Positions 49,842 to 57,592 of a DNA stretch of 64,000 nt are shown piece by piece. Below the pieces are notes generated by a model that made no database searches, was not told the DNA's origin, and was given only the letters and a program-made list of their open reading frames with translations. This DNA comes from Kribbella qitaiheensis (GTDB taxonomy: Bacteria > Actinomycetota > Actinomycetes > Propionibacteriales > Kribbellaceae), in NCBI RefSeq assembly GCF_014217565.1, contig NZ_CP043661.1, forward strand, positions 7,378,001 to 7,442,000, written 5' to 3'. Positions within the stretch are counted from its first letter, which is position 1, and every line of letters begins with the position of its first letter. Position numbers and translations under genes: made by a program.

Positions 49842-51097
49842 GACGACGACTCCTTCTGATGCCCTGACCAGCTCAGTGCCTTCTCGGCGGCGTCCAGTCC
49901 GGCCCGGCAGTCGTCCAGCGAGGTCGCCACCGCGGTCACATAAGCGATCCGTCCCCAGAGCGTGCCTTCCGGCGGGGGACTGGTGGTCGTCCCCGGCTCC
50001 ATCAGTACGACGAGTTGGTCGATGGTCGCGGGCAGACCGGCCTCGTCGAACGCGACCGAGTCCAGCACGGTGTCGTTCTCGTCCACGTAGAAGAAGCGGA
50101 CGCCACCGACCATCGCGCGATCCGGCACCAGCTCCGGGGTCCGGCCGCACGCCACCGCCGCGGCCGCGAGCCCCGGGTCGGCCCCGGTCGCCTGCAGACC
50201 GAGGTACGGGATCATGTCGCCGCCGATCCGGGCGTTGATCTCGATCACCTTCGGCCCGTCGGCCGTGATCATGATCTCTGTGTGCGTGACGCCGTCGCTG
50301 AACCCGATCGCGGCATGCGCGTCGACCAGCACCTTCATCAGCTCGTGGTCGGCGAGCAAGGGATCGGCCGCGTCGACGAAGTGCCCGACCTCCTCCGCGT
50401 ACGGCGGGTAGCCGAGCTCCTTGCGGGCCAGGCAGAACGGCGTCACCTGGCCGTGGAAGATCGCCGAGTCGATGCTGATCTCGTACCCGTCGGCGAACTC
50501 CTCGACCAGCACCTTGACGTCGTAGTGCGGCGCCTCGGGCACGGTCGTGTCGTGCGCGAACTCCCAGTTGTCCTTCAGCTCCTCGGCCGAGTTCACCTTG
50601 ACCACACCGAGGCTGGCGGCCAGCGCGCGCGGCTTCAGGATCACCGGGTAGCCGAGCTTGTCGGCCGTGACGAGCGCCTCGTCCACGGTGTCGACCAGGA
50701 TCGACTGCGGCTGTGGGACGCCTCGCTCGGCGAGCGCAGTACGGGTGAGGTGTTTGTCCCGGCAGCGGTTGACCATGTCAACGTCGCCGCCCGGGAGGCC
50801 GAGCGTTTCGGCCACGTGGGCGGTCTGCAGGATGCGGGCCTCGTCCCAGCAGAGCACACCGTCGATCGGCTGGTCCGCGTGAAGCTTCTTCGCCGCGACG
50901 ACCAGCGCCTCGGCGTCGAGCGTGCTCTCCAGCACGGTCCAGCCGTCGATGTACTCCTTCTCCCACGACGGTTCCGAGTGCAGGAACATGTGGATCCGGT
51001 ACTGCGGGGCGATGGATCGCAGGATGTACTCGCGGAACAGGCGCATCCCGGTCGCCACCACCAGCAGGTGCGGTCGGTCGATCGGTTCGTCAGTCAT
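49838..51097 (-). CDS. ATP-grasp ligase 2 (carboxylate-amine ligase family)
   Basis: 419 residues. ATP-grasp features: GYPVILKPRALAASLGV with the ATP lysine, KVLVEEFADGYEISIDSAI, and the metal site HTEIMITADGPKVIEINARI with Glu, Glu and Asn intact. ATG 51097 is chosen for its GGAGG seven bases upstream; the frame is open up to 51244 but that part is not protein-like. It shares only fold-level similarity with ATP-grasp 1, so the two probably make different bonds. Overlaps the exporter by 4 bp. Confidence 0.87.
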   Translation of the reverse strand: MTDEPIDRPHLLVVATGMRLFREYILRSIAPQYRIHMFLHSEPSWEKEYIDGWTVLESTLDAEALVVAAKKLHADQPIDGVLCWDEARILQTAHVAETLGLPGGDVDMVNRCRDKHLTRTALAERGVPQPQSILVDTVDEALVTADKLGYPVILKPRALAASLGVVKVNSAEELKDNWEFAHDTTVPEAPHYDVKVLVEEFADGYEISIDSAIFHGQVTPFCLARKELGYPPYAEEVGHFVDAADPLLADHELMKVLVDAHAAIGFSDGVTHTEIMITADGPKVIEINARIGGDMIPYLGLQATGADPGLAAAAVACGRTPELVPDRAMVGGVRFFYVDENDTVLDSVAFDEAGLPATIDQLVVLMEPGTTTSPPPEGTLWGRIAYVTAVATSLDDCRAGLDAAEKALSWSGHQKESSS

Positions 51098-51098
51098 C

Positions 51099-51474
51099 TC
51101 AGACCTCCCGGATTGGTGCCGGGATCTGCTCGATGTACGAGACCCCCGTGCTGCCGTCGTTGCGGCGGAAATGGTCGGCGATCCGGATGTTGCCGCGGAT
51201 GTCGTACGCCGGGATGCTGTGGCACTCGCCGCTGACCAGGTCACCGGGCCGCCGTCAGCAGGCAGTAGGCGGCCTCGATCGAGCCGTCGGACTGCAGGTG
51301 GCCGACCAGCCGCCCGCTGCGCAACGATCCACCGGCGTAGAACTCGGCCCAGATCAGGTCGCCGTCGCGGTGATACTGCCCGTACGGCGTATTCGCGCCG
51401 GCTTCGTCGGGGACCAGCTGGAACCAGACCCCGTCGACATCCGGCGGGTTCGCCTCCGGAACGGCGGCACTCAC
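51099..51474 (-). CDS. Small protein of unknown function (frameshifted in this sequence)
   Basis: From GTG 51474, overlapping the hydroxylase stop (GTGA), it reads VDGVWFQLVPDEAGANTPYG through IEAAYCLLTAA; the frame then breaks at GGGCC 51246-51250. Removing one base continues as GDLVSGECHSIPAYDIRGN to VSYIEQIPAPIREV, stopping at 51101-51099, just before the next ATG, for 124 residues. The beta-rich pattern, ending in an aromatic/charged GDGST-VSYIE block, resembles small stand-alone proteins annotated variously in actinobacteria. I do not assign a function; a role beside the flavoenzymes or ligase is only suggested by position. Confidence 0.65.
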
Positions 51475-52757
51475 CACTTCACCGCGCAGAGCTCGTCGGA
51501 GATCGGGTAGATCTCCCGGTCGAACATGGAGTTGAGCACGATCGCGGCCCGGACCGGTAGTTGCGTCAGGCCCGCATTCGTCAGGCCGTGGCTGTACCGG
51601 CTCGCGTTGAACGAGAAGATCCGGTGCCCGTTCATGCCCTTCCAGCGGATCGAGTAGTCCGGCTCGACCAGCATCTCGCCGTCGTCGTCGTAGTCGATCC
51701 GCTCCCGCAGGTCGTCGTCGAACGGCGCCTGGACGTGCTCGCGGCCGGCGGCGACCACCAGGTGCCGTACCTCGTGCTCCTCGGGCATCTCCGGAGTCGT
51801 GCACCGCAGCCGGATGTTGCCGTCGGCAAGTTGTTCCGCCGAGGTGACGTCGCGGCCGGGCAGCAGCGTGACCGGGAACCGGCCGAGCGTCAGCAGGCCG
51901 TCGTAGTTGCCCTGGTAGAGCGCTCGCAGACCGCCCGGGGTGATCGCGTCGCCGGAGTAGCGGGAGTCCACGATCATCTCGCGGCGCTTGCCGCGGTTCA
52001 GACCCTGCAGGAACTGGATGTGCGACGGCCGGTACAGCTCGTTCGCCATCGGGGAGTCGTCGATACTGCGGAACCACTGGTTCCGGCCGAGCCAGCGGAT
52101 GTCGGTGAAGCCCGAGCCGAGCAGCCGCAGTACACACTCCAGACCGGTCTGGCCGCCGCCGACCACCGCGATCGGCTCGGCCTTGGACGCTTCGAGGCCG
52201 GGCAGCCGGACACCGAGCTCGTCGGCGATGAAGGCCTGCTCGCGATCCAGGCCGCGGACGTACTCCGGCCAGACCGGCCGGGTGCCGAGACCGAGTACGA
52301 GGTGCTCCGACTGCGCTACCGGAGTGCCGTCGACGCAGACCTCGAAGCCGTCGTCGGTGATCGAGATCGAGTCCACCCGGCAGTCGAAGTTGACCACGCC
52401 GAGCCGCTCGGTGGCCCAGGCCAGGTAGCGCTCGTACTCGATCCGGGGCAGGGCGTCGAACTGGGAGTTGATCAGCGCGTAGAGCCGCCCGGAGGTGACC
52501 AGGTAGTTCAGGAACGTCAGTTCGTGCCGTGGATCGACCAGCGAGACCAGGTCCTTCATCCAGCCGGTCTGCATCCGGACCCCGGGGTAGAGCAGTGGCG
52601 TGTGCCAGCCGGCTACCGGGCGGGAATCGAACAGGGCGAGCTTCTCGGTGGTGACGCCCTTGTACAGGGCCGCCAGCGACAGGTTGGACGGACCGGCTCC
52701 GATACCGATCGTGTGGTACCTGGGCGGGTGGCCGTTGCCTCGTTCCGTGATGGTCAT
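51471..52757 (-). CDS. L-lysine N6-hydroxylase-like flavoprotein (Spb38/IucD family)
   Basis: 428 residues from ATG 52757. FAD motif GIGAGPSNLSLAA (18-30), NADPH motif AVVGGGQTGLECVLRLL (about 195-211), DDSPMANELYRP, and the C-terminal RYSHGLTNAGLT region characterise the K_oxygenase N-hydroxylases. It would make N6-hydroxylysine, substrate of the hydrazine synthase. GGAG sits 9 bp before the ATG, supporting separate translation, yet the frame is continuous with the preceding oxidase and has no stop between. Stop overlaps the next gene. Confidence 0.88.
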   Translation of the reverse strand: MTITERGNGHPPRYHTIGIGAGPSNLSLAALYKGVTTEKLALFDSRPVAGWHTPLLYPGVRMQTGWMKDLVSLVDPRHELTFLNYLVTSGRLYALINSQFDALPRIEYERYLAWATERLGVVNFDCRVDSISITDDGFEVCVDGTPVAQSEHLVLGLGTRPVWPEYVRGLDREQAFIADELGVRLPGLEASKAEPIAVVGGGQTGLECVLRLLGSGFTDIRWLGRNQWFRSIDDSPMANELYRPSHIQFLQGLNRGKRREMIVDSRYSGDAITPGGLRALYQGNYDGLLTLGRFPVTLLPGRDVTSAEQLADGNIRLRCTTPEMPEEHEVRHLVVAAGREHVQAPFDDDLRERIDYDDDGEMLVEPDYSIRWKGMNGHRIFSFNASRYSHGLTNAGLTQLPVRAAIVLNSMFDREIYPISDELCAVKW

Positions 52758-53852
52758 GCGCTTGTTCTCCGTCCGCGAAGTGGTGGTGCGCGTGTTTTCT
52801 CCGGTGACGAGCGGCCCGAGCAGGTCGCTCGCTGCCGTCCGGCTTGCGGCCAGCGCGGTTTTCACGCTGCCGCCGGACCCACCGGTGAAAGTGAAGAGCC
52901 GATGTGTGCTGCCGAGTACCGACCAGAGCGTCAGTACGGGCGGATCGGCATAACAGTCGGCGTTGGAGGCCGAGTTCCTGGTCTCCAGCAGCCGTAGGTG
53001 CGGCAGTCGTTCACCCGCGATCCGGACGGCCTCTGCGGCCAGGTCCGGAAGCGGATCAGTACTGCCGGGTGGTACCGACCAGCGGTGGGTGTCGATGCCG
53101 AGGAGGAGCCCTCCGTCGGCGGTCGGACGCCCGTACAGATCGCTGGTCTCGTCGATGAACATGGTCGGCAGGGCGCCGTCCACGTCGTACACGGCGACCT
53201 GGATCGCCTTGGTCCGGTACGGCTCGGCCGGCAACGCGTTGCCCGCGAGCAGTCCCGGCGTCCACGGTCCCGCGGCCACCACGACCAGGTCGTACCGGTT
53301 GCTGTCGCCAGGGGTGCGGCAGCTGACCGAGCCGTCGGGGTGGGGGACCAGACCGAGCACAGGGCCCGGTACGACGTGGCTGTGCGCGCCGCGAGCGAGC
53401 TGCTCGATAACCAGCGAGCGCAACTGGTCAGGCCGAATGAAACCGGCCCGCTTCTCCAGTACGCCGACCGTGCCCTCCGGCAGGCCCTGCCAGCCACGGC
53501 TCCGCAGTGCGGCCCCGTCGATGATCTCGGTGGAGCCCGGGTGCAGGTGTTCCACGTCGTTGACTGCCTGCTCCAGCCCGGCGTACGGCTTGAGTAGATA
53601 GGTGCAGCCCGTCTCGACGTACCCGACCTGCTCCAGCAGGTCAGGGGTCTCGAACAGCTCGGCCAGACTCTCGACAGCCAGTCGCCGCTGCTCCGGGTGA
53701 GTCTCGAAGCCCCGGACGCCGCCACCGGACGCCGCCGTGGCGTCCGTTCCCGGTACGCCGGTGACGAGGTCGACCTCGACGTCCGGATACTCGGTCAGCC
53801 GCCGGGCGAGCAGGGCGCCCGCGATACCGGCCCCGATCACGCAGATCCGCAT
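52758..53852 (-). CDS. D-amino-acid-oxidase-like FAD oxidoreductase (Spb39-like), in frame with the hydroxylase
   Basis: 365 residues before the hydroxylase start. N-terminal GxGxxG motif ICVIGAGIAGALLARRL, a DAO-type core and FTGGSGGSVKTALAA near the end. Spb39-type enzymes oxidatively cleave the lysine-glycine hydrazine to give hydrazinoacetic acid. No stop codon separates it from the hydroxylase, so the two could be one 793-residue protein joined by a short charged linker. But a GGGCC string (52817-52813 on the minus strand) is just before the join; losing one G would end this gene at TGA 52756-52754, an ATGA overlap like its neighbours. Confidence 0.85.
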
Positions 53853-53856
53853 CGCC

Positions 53857-55251
53857 CTACTCGCCTGTCCCGGTCAGGACCGCGCGCAACGAGCCGGTGT
53901 CCCGGACGCCGCCGGCGAGCAGGTCGATCATGATCCGGACCGCCAGCGCCGGGTCGAAACCGGACAGCCGGAGCGCGTCCTCGGCCCTGGCCAGCTCTAT
54001 CTCTGCCAGTGCCGGATGGAATGCCTCCGAACAGACCCGGGTCCCGTCCAGCAATGGGCCCACCCGCTCCGCGAATGCGCGGAACGCTTTCCAGCTGAAG
54101 TCGGTCTGATATCGGTCCGGACGGTCCCACGCCAGGTAAAGCCGGACCATTGCCGGGTCTTCGGTGCGGAGCATTTCATTCGCCGGCACCAGGTGATTCC
54201 GGCTGGTCGAGAACTTGCTTCCGTCGAGCAGGTAGAACTCGTTCACGACCAGGCCGGAAAGGGGTAATGGATTCACCCCGGCGGCCGCCCAGATCGCCTG
54301 CCAGTACACGGCGTACCAGTACGCGTTGTCGAGGCCGAGGAAGTGCCAGAGGCTTTCCACCCGGCCGAGTGCGACCAGGTATCCGGGCAGATCGGCGGCG
54401 GCCGGGTCGACCGCTTTGGCGACGTTGTAGAGATCGGTCAGGGCGACCTCGGTGTACGGGCCGATCCGCAAGCCGGTCAGGGCGGAGTCGCCCTCGATGC
54501 CCCAGTTCGTCGGGTAGGCCAGCGCGATCTCGGGCAGTTGGCCGGCTAGTTGCCGGCCGATCAGGGCACGGACCTTGGGCGGGAGTTCGGCCCGCAGCCA
54601 CATCTCCGTCATCGCCTCGCGGTGGTCCTCCATCCGGAGTACCGGGACTGTCGCCTGGAAGGGCCGTGGCTCGCCGCCGCACCGGCCGCAGACCGGATCG
54701 ATCATGCTGTCGACGTAGGTGAAGGCCCCGCACTGCTCGCAGGCCCCACCCGCGCCAGGTGCTTTGCAGCTACGGCAGAGGCCGACCAGATACGACTCGT
54801 GCAGGGTCCGCGCGCAGTCCCGGCAGGCGTGCAGCGTGACCTCGCGCATCGGCGTTGCCCCGCTGGCGACCAGGTGATTCATCAGTTGCCGGATGATCGG
54901 CGCGTGCTCGTCGGTGAGCGGATCGCTGAACCGGTCGTAGCCGATCCGGCCCAGCTCGTAGGTCTCCTTGATGTCCGCGCGGAAATCCGCCGTCATCACG
55001 CCGACGTCTACGCCCTCGCGTTCGGCCCGGGTCAGCACGTAGTTCTGGTGGACGTCCAGGCCGGTCGTGACCGCCACCTGTTCGCCACGCGCCCTGGCCG
55101 CGCGGGCTGCGATGTCGGCGGCGAGGTAGGGACCGGCGAGGTGCCCGACATGCAGCGGACCGTTGACGGTCGGCTGCGGGTAGGTGATCACCGTGATCGG
55201 CTCGAGGCCTGGCTCAGGTGCGTCTTGGTCGGGCCCGGCCGGCTCAGGCAT
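53857..55251 (-). CDS. Methionyl-tRNA-synthetase-like hydrazine-forming enzyme (Spb40 C-terminal module)
   Basis: 464 residues. Class I catalytic signatures are HVGH (34-37) and KFSTS (346-350), and the MetRS zinc-knuckle cysteines are retained (CRDC, CRSC, CEQC, CGRC, about 145-205). Only about 110 residues follow KFSTS, too little for a full anticodon-binding domain, so tRNA charging is unlikely. In Spb40, Tri28 and related enzymes such a module is fused to a cupin and condenses N6-hydroxylysine with glycine. Here it is a separate gene that overlaps the cupin by 8 bp. Confidence 0.88.
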   Translation of the reverse strand: MPEPAGPDQDAPEPGLEPITVITYPQPTVNGPLHVGHLAGPYLAADIAARAARARGEQVAVTTGLDVHQNYVLTRAEREGVDVGVMTADFRADIKETYELGRIGYDRFSDPLTDEHAPIIRQLMNHLVASGATPMREVTLHACRDCARTLHESYLVGLCRSCKAPGAGGACEQCGAFTYVDSMIDPVCGRCGGEPRPFQATVPVLRMEDHREAMTEMWLRAELPPKVRALIGRQLAGQLPEIALAYPTNWGIEGDSALTGLRIGPYTEVALTDLYNVAKAVDPAAADLPGYLVALGRVESLWHFLGLDNAYWYAVYWQAIWAAAGVNPLPLSGLVVNEFYLLDGSKFSTSRNHLVPANEMLRTEDPAMVRLYLAWDRPDRYQTDFSWKAFRAFAERVGPLLDGTRVCSEAFHPALAEIELARAEDALRLSGFDPALAVRIMIDLLAGGVRDTGSLRAVLTGTGE

Positions 55252-55618
55252 GGTCGGCCGTCACTGCTTCGATCGGTCTTTCTTCGGCGACCGGCATCCA
55301 GTACGCGCTGAAGACCGTCAGCAGTTCGTCGTCCGACCGGTTCTGTACGACGTGCGCCTCGGTGCTGCTGAGCAGGAACGCGTCACCGTGCTTGATCTCG
55401 TGCACGGCATCGCCCACCAGGACGTGCGCCGTACCCGCCACAACGATCGACAGCTCGAGCTCCGGGTGCTGGTCGATCGGGCTCTCCGAACCGGGCGGAA
55501 CGCTGTACCACATTGCCTGGAACGGCATTTGCCCGCCGAGTTCGTATTGCTCCCAGCGAACTACCCGGAGATCTTTCACAAACAGGCTTTCGCCGGTGAT
55601 CAGGTCGAATGTACGCAT
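55244..55618 (-). CDS. Cupin protein (Spb40 N-terminal module as a separate gene)
   Basis: 124 residues, a single cupin fold. Candidate metal ligands are H51, E53 or E55 in DQHPELELSIVV and H89 in SSTEAHVV. In known hydrazine synthases the cupin rearranges the ester made by the MetRS-like partner to form the N-N bond. It is first in the operon; ATG 55618 has GGAGGG nine bases upstream. Its stop lies inside the MetRS-like start region, so the two are coupled, probably forming a complex in place of the fusion. Confidence 0.85.
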   Translation of the reverse strand: MRTFDLITGESLFVKDLRVVRWEQYELGGQMPFQAMWYSVPPGSESPIDQHPELELSIVVAGTAHVLVGDAVHEIKHGDAFLLSSTEAHVVQNRSDDELLTVFSAYWMPVAEERPIEAVTADHA

Positions 55619-55966
55619 GCTTCGCTACCCTCCGTAGCCGATCCGCGACGCGGCTCAAGAAGTTGTTTGAAAATGCAATGAAGGCACGGTCAGACGCTTT
55701 GATTCAGCCATGGATCAGCACCGCACGCCGCTATGGCTCCGACCACCATCGGGACCAGAAGTTCTTGCAGCGTTGGTGATTACCCGGCGACCCCCCAGTC
55801 TCCGTGGCCGAAAATATAGGGAAGGTAGCGCTCCGAGTAAAGGGGAGTACGCAACGAATTCCAGATCACCCGTAACCGGACCGGAAATCCTTCGTTATGA
55901 CACGTTTTTGTGCGCGTTGAGTATCCGATCAGTTGCGGAACGCAACTGGTCTGGCCCGGATCAGGG
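55619..55966. promoter_or_regulatory. Upstream region of the hydrazine-type operon
   Basis: 348 bp without a gene and lower in GC than its surroundings, notably 55800-55920. It must hold the operon promoter. A perfect inverted repeat, CAGTTGCG (55930-55937) and CGCAACTG (55941-55948), is a possible operator. No regulator gene is in the operon, so control may come from elsewhere. Confidence 0.5.
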
Positions 55967-56377
55967 TCAGCTCTGACCTGGGAAGGCCTGCGGAGTGCCG
56001 CCCCAGGTGAGCTGGGCACGGGAAGTGGCGATCAGGGCCTGGACCGCGACTGTCCGGATCGGCTCCTTCTCGGCGGCCTCGACCAGATCGGCGTAGACCA
56101 CCGACAGCCTGCGCTCGATCAGCAGCACCAGCGCCGTGGCAGTCGCCGCGTTGGTGACAGGCTGGGGAAGGTCGTACGCCGGTTCGGCCGCCGCCGGGGT
56201 CTCGCCGGCCTGGACCAGCAGGTCCGACAGTTGGTCCCGGCGTCTGCGGTGCTCCTCGAAGGAAGCCGTGGCCTGGGCGAACCGCGACCCGGAGAGCTTG
56301 CCGCCGGCCACGCCCACGCCGTACAGGGCGGCGTGCTCGCCGGCGATCGCAGCCTGCAGCGCCTCGATCTCGGTCAA
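55967..56377 (-). CDS. Ferritin-like DUF4439 protein
   Basis: About 136 residues from TTG 56377, which overlaps the upstream stop (TTGA). It is all-helical: EIEALQAAIAGEHAALYGVG begins the first helix and the pattern of E/H residues fits DUF4439, a ferritin-like domain. It has no signal peptide itself. Function is unknown; it is paired with a lipoprotein that has a related helical domain. Upstream of, and not part of, the hydrazine-type operon, since 348 bp separate them. Confidence 0.7.
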   Translation of the reverse strand: MTEIEALQAAIAGEHAALYGVGVAGGKLSGSRFAQATASFEEHRRRRDQLSDLLVQAGETPAAAEPAYDLPQPVTNAATATALVLLIERRLSVVYADLVEAAEKEPIRTVAVQALIATSRAQLTWGGTPQAFPGQS

Positions 56378-56961
56378 CTCGACGCCACCTTTTTCTTGCC
56401 CATGACCGTCAGCGTGGCGGCGAGCTGGCTCTCGGCGGCCGCCAGCATCGCGAGCAGCCGGGCAGCTTCGCCGGACACCTTCGCAGCCGCGGTGGCATGG
56501 CTGACCGACAACTTCTGCTCGCGACCGGCCAGGTCTGCCAGTGCGGTGGTGGCGTCCTTCGGCAACGCGGGCAGTTTGCCGGGCTGGGGTGGCTCGAAGC
56601 CCCCGACCTTCTTGAGCTCGGCCGACTGGGCAGCGTGGATCTTCACGCCGATCTCCAGTTGGGTGCGCAGCTTCGGAAAAGCCTGGCTGACCGCGCTGTA
56701 GCGAAGCGACAACTGCTCGACCTGCGTGGCCGCCGCTGTCAGCGCCGCAACGATGACCGGGTCCGTGCTGGGGGCTGGTGGGGTGCTGCCGCCCGGTCCC
56801 TCGGTGACGCCCGGCGTACCGCTTTTGTCTTTCGCGTCCTCGCAGCCGGTGAGCAGGGTCGCGGAAGCGGCCACGACGGCAGCACTCCTGAGAACGGCAC
56901 GGCGCGACGGTCGAGAGGGCTCGGTCTGCACCGCCGAACGATATCCCGGATGGAGGCGCAT
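56374..56961 (-). CDS. Tat-exported lipoprotein with helical domain
   Basis: 195 residues. A twin-arginine signal (SRRAVLRSAAVVAASATLL) ends in a lipobox LLTGC with the lipidated Cys near 40, so the protein should be anchored outside the membrane by LspA action. A Pro/Ser/Thr linker leads to a helical region (about 70-195) that resembles the DUF4439 partner downstream. The two genes overlap by 4 bp. Function unknown. Confidence 0.75.
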   Translation of the reverse strand: MRLHPGYRSAVQTEPSRPSRRAVLRSAAVVAASATLLTGCEDAKDKSGTPGVTEGPGGSTPPAPSTDPVIVAALTAAATQVEQLSLRYSAVSQAFPKLRTQLEIGVKIHAAQSAELKKVGGFEPPQPGKLPALPKDATTALADLAGREQKLSVSHATAAAKVSGEAARLLAMLAAAESQLAATLTVMGKKKVASS

Positions 56962-57076
56962 GGCTGATCCACTCGGCGGGCCGGATAAGGTGGGCTACTG
57001 CCCTCGGCGCGATCGCCGGGGGCGCAACGGGTGACACAGCTATGGGTGACACAACTGGAGAGAGGCAGGTCTACCT

Positions 57077-57592
57077 GTGAGCCGAAAGACTGACCACACG
57101 GACCCTACGAGCCTCGAGAACTTCCTGCGGCCGATCGTCGAGCAGTTCGGTTGCGACCTGGAGGAAGCCGACGTTTCGCCGTTCGGGAAACGACGGCAGC
57201 TGCGGGTCCTGGTGGACCGCGACGGTGGCATCAACCTGGACGACGTCGCCGAGGTGACCCGGGCGATCTCCAAGGCCCTGGACGCCGACGAGGTGATGGG
57301 CAACGGCGCCTACACGCTGGAGGTTTCCAGCCCGGGCGTGGACCGGCCACTCACATTGGCCCGGCACTGGCGCCGCAACGTCACCCGGATGGTCGCCGTC
57401 ACGCTGGTCGGCGGTCACAAGGTGACCGGGCGGATCACCTCCGTCACCGACGACACCGCCGAGCTCGACGTCCGGGGACAGACCCGGACGATCGCGTTCG
57501 CGGACGTGGAGAAGGCCAAGGTCCAGATCGAGTTCAACCGGCCAGCCGGCAACGACGAACCTGCCGCTGACGGCACGGTGGAGGAGAACTGA
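57077..57592 (+). CDS. rimP: Ribosome maturation factor RimP
   Basis: 171 residues, two-domain RimP with [20 protein letters not shown] and the [14 protein letters not shown] block. It helps 30S assembly. GTG 57077 has AGAGAGGCAGG upstream. It starts the rimP-nusA-ylxR-infB-rbfA-truB operon and overlaps nusA by one base (TGATG). Confidence 0.95.
   Translation: MSRKTDHTDPTSLENFLRPIVEQFGCDLEEADVSPFGKRRQLRVLVDRDGGINLDDVAEVTRAISKALDADEVMGNGAYTLEVSSPGVDRPLTLARHWRRNVTRMVAVTLVGGHKVTGRITSVTDDTAELDVRGQTRTIAFADVEKAKVQIEFNRPAGNDEPAADGTVEEN

Noticed and set aside
51099-51244. N-terminal extension of ATP-grasp ligase 2 from GTG 51244
   Set aside because: The extra 49 residues are Ser/Ala/Arg-rich with no fold; the same bases read as the conserved end of the small protein in another frame, and a GGAGG site precedes ATG 51097.
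51471-52757. Siderophore N-hydroxylase (IucD-type) operon
   Set aside because: No siderophore synthetase, NRPS or iron-uptake genes and no Fur-type site nearby; the cupin and MetRS-like partners point elsewhere.
53857-55251. Second methionyl-tRNA synthetase used for translation
   Set aside because: The C-terminal anticodon-binding part is too short and the gene overlaps a cupin and sits with a DAO-like enzyme and a lysine N-hydroxylase, which fits a hydrazine-forming role better.
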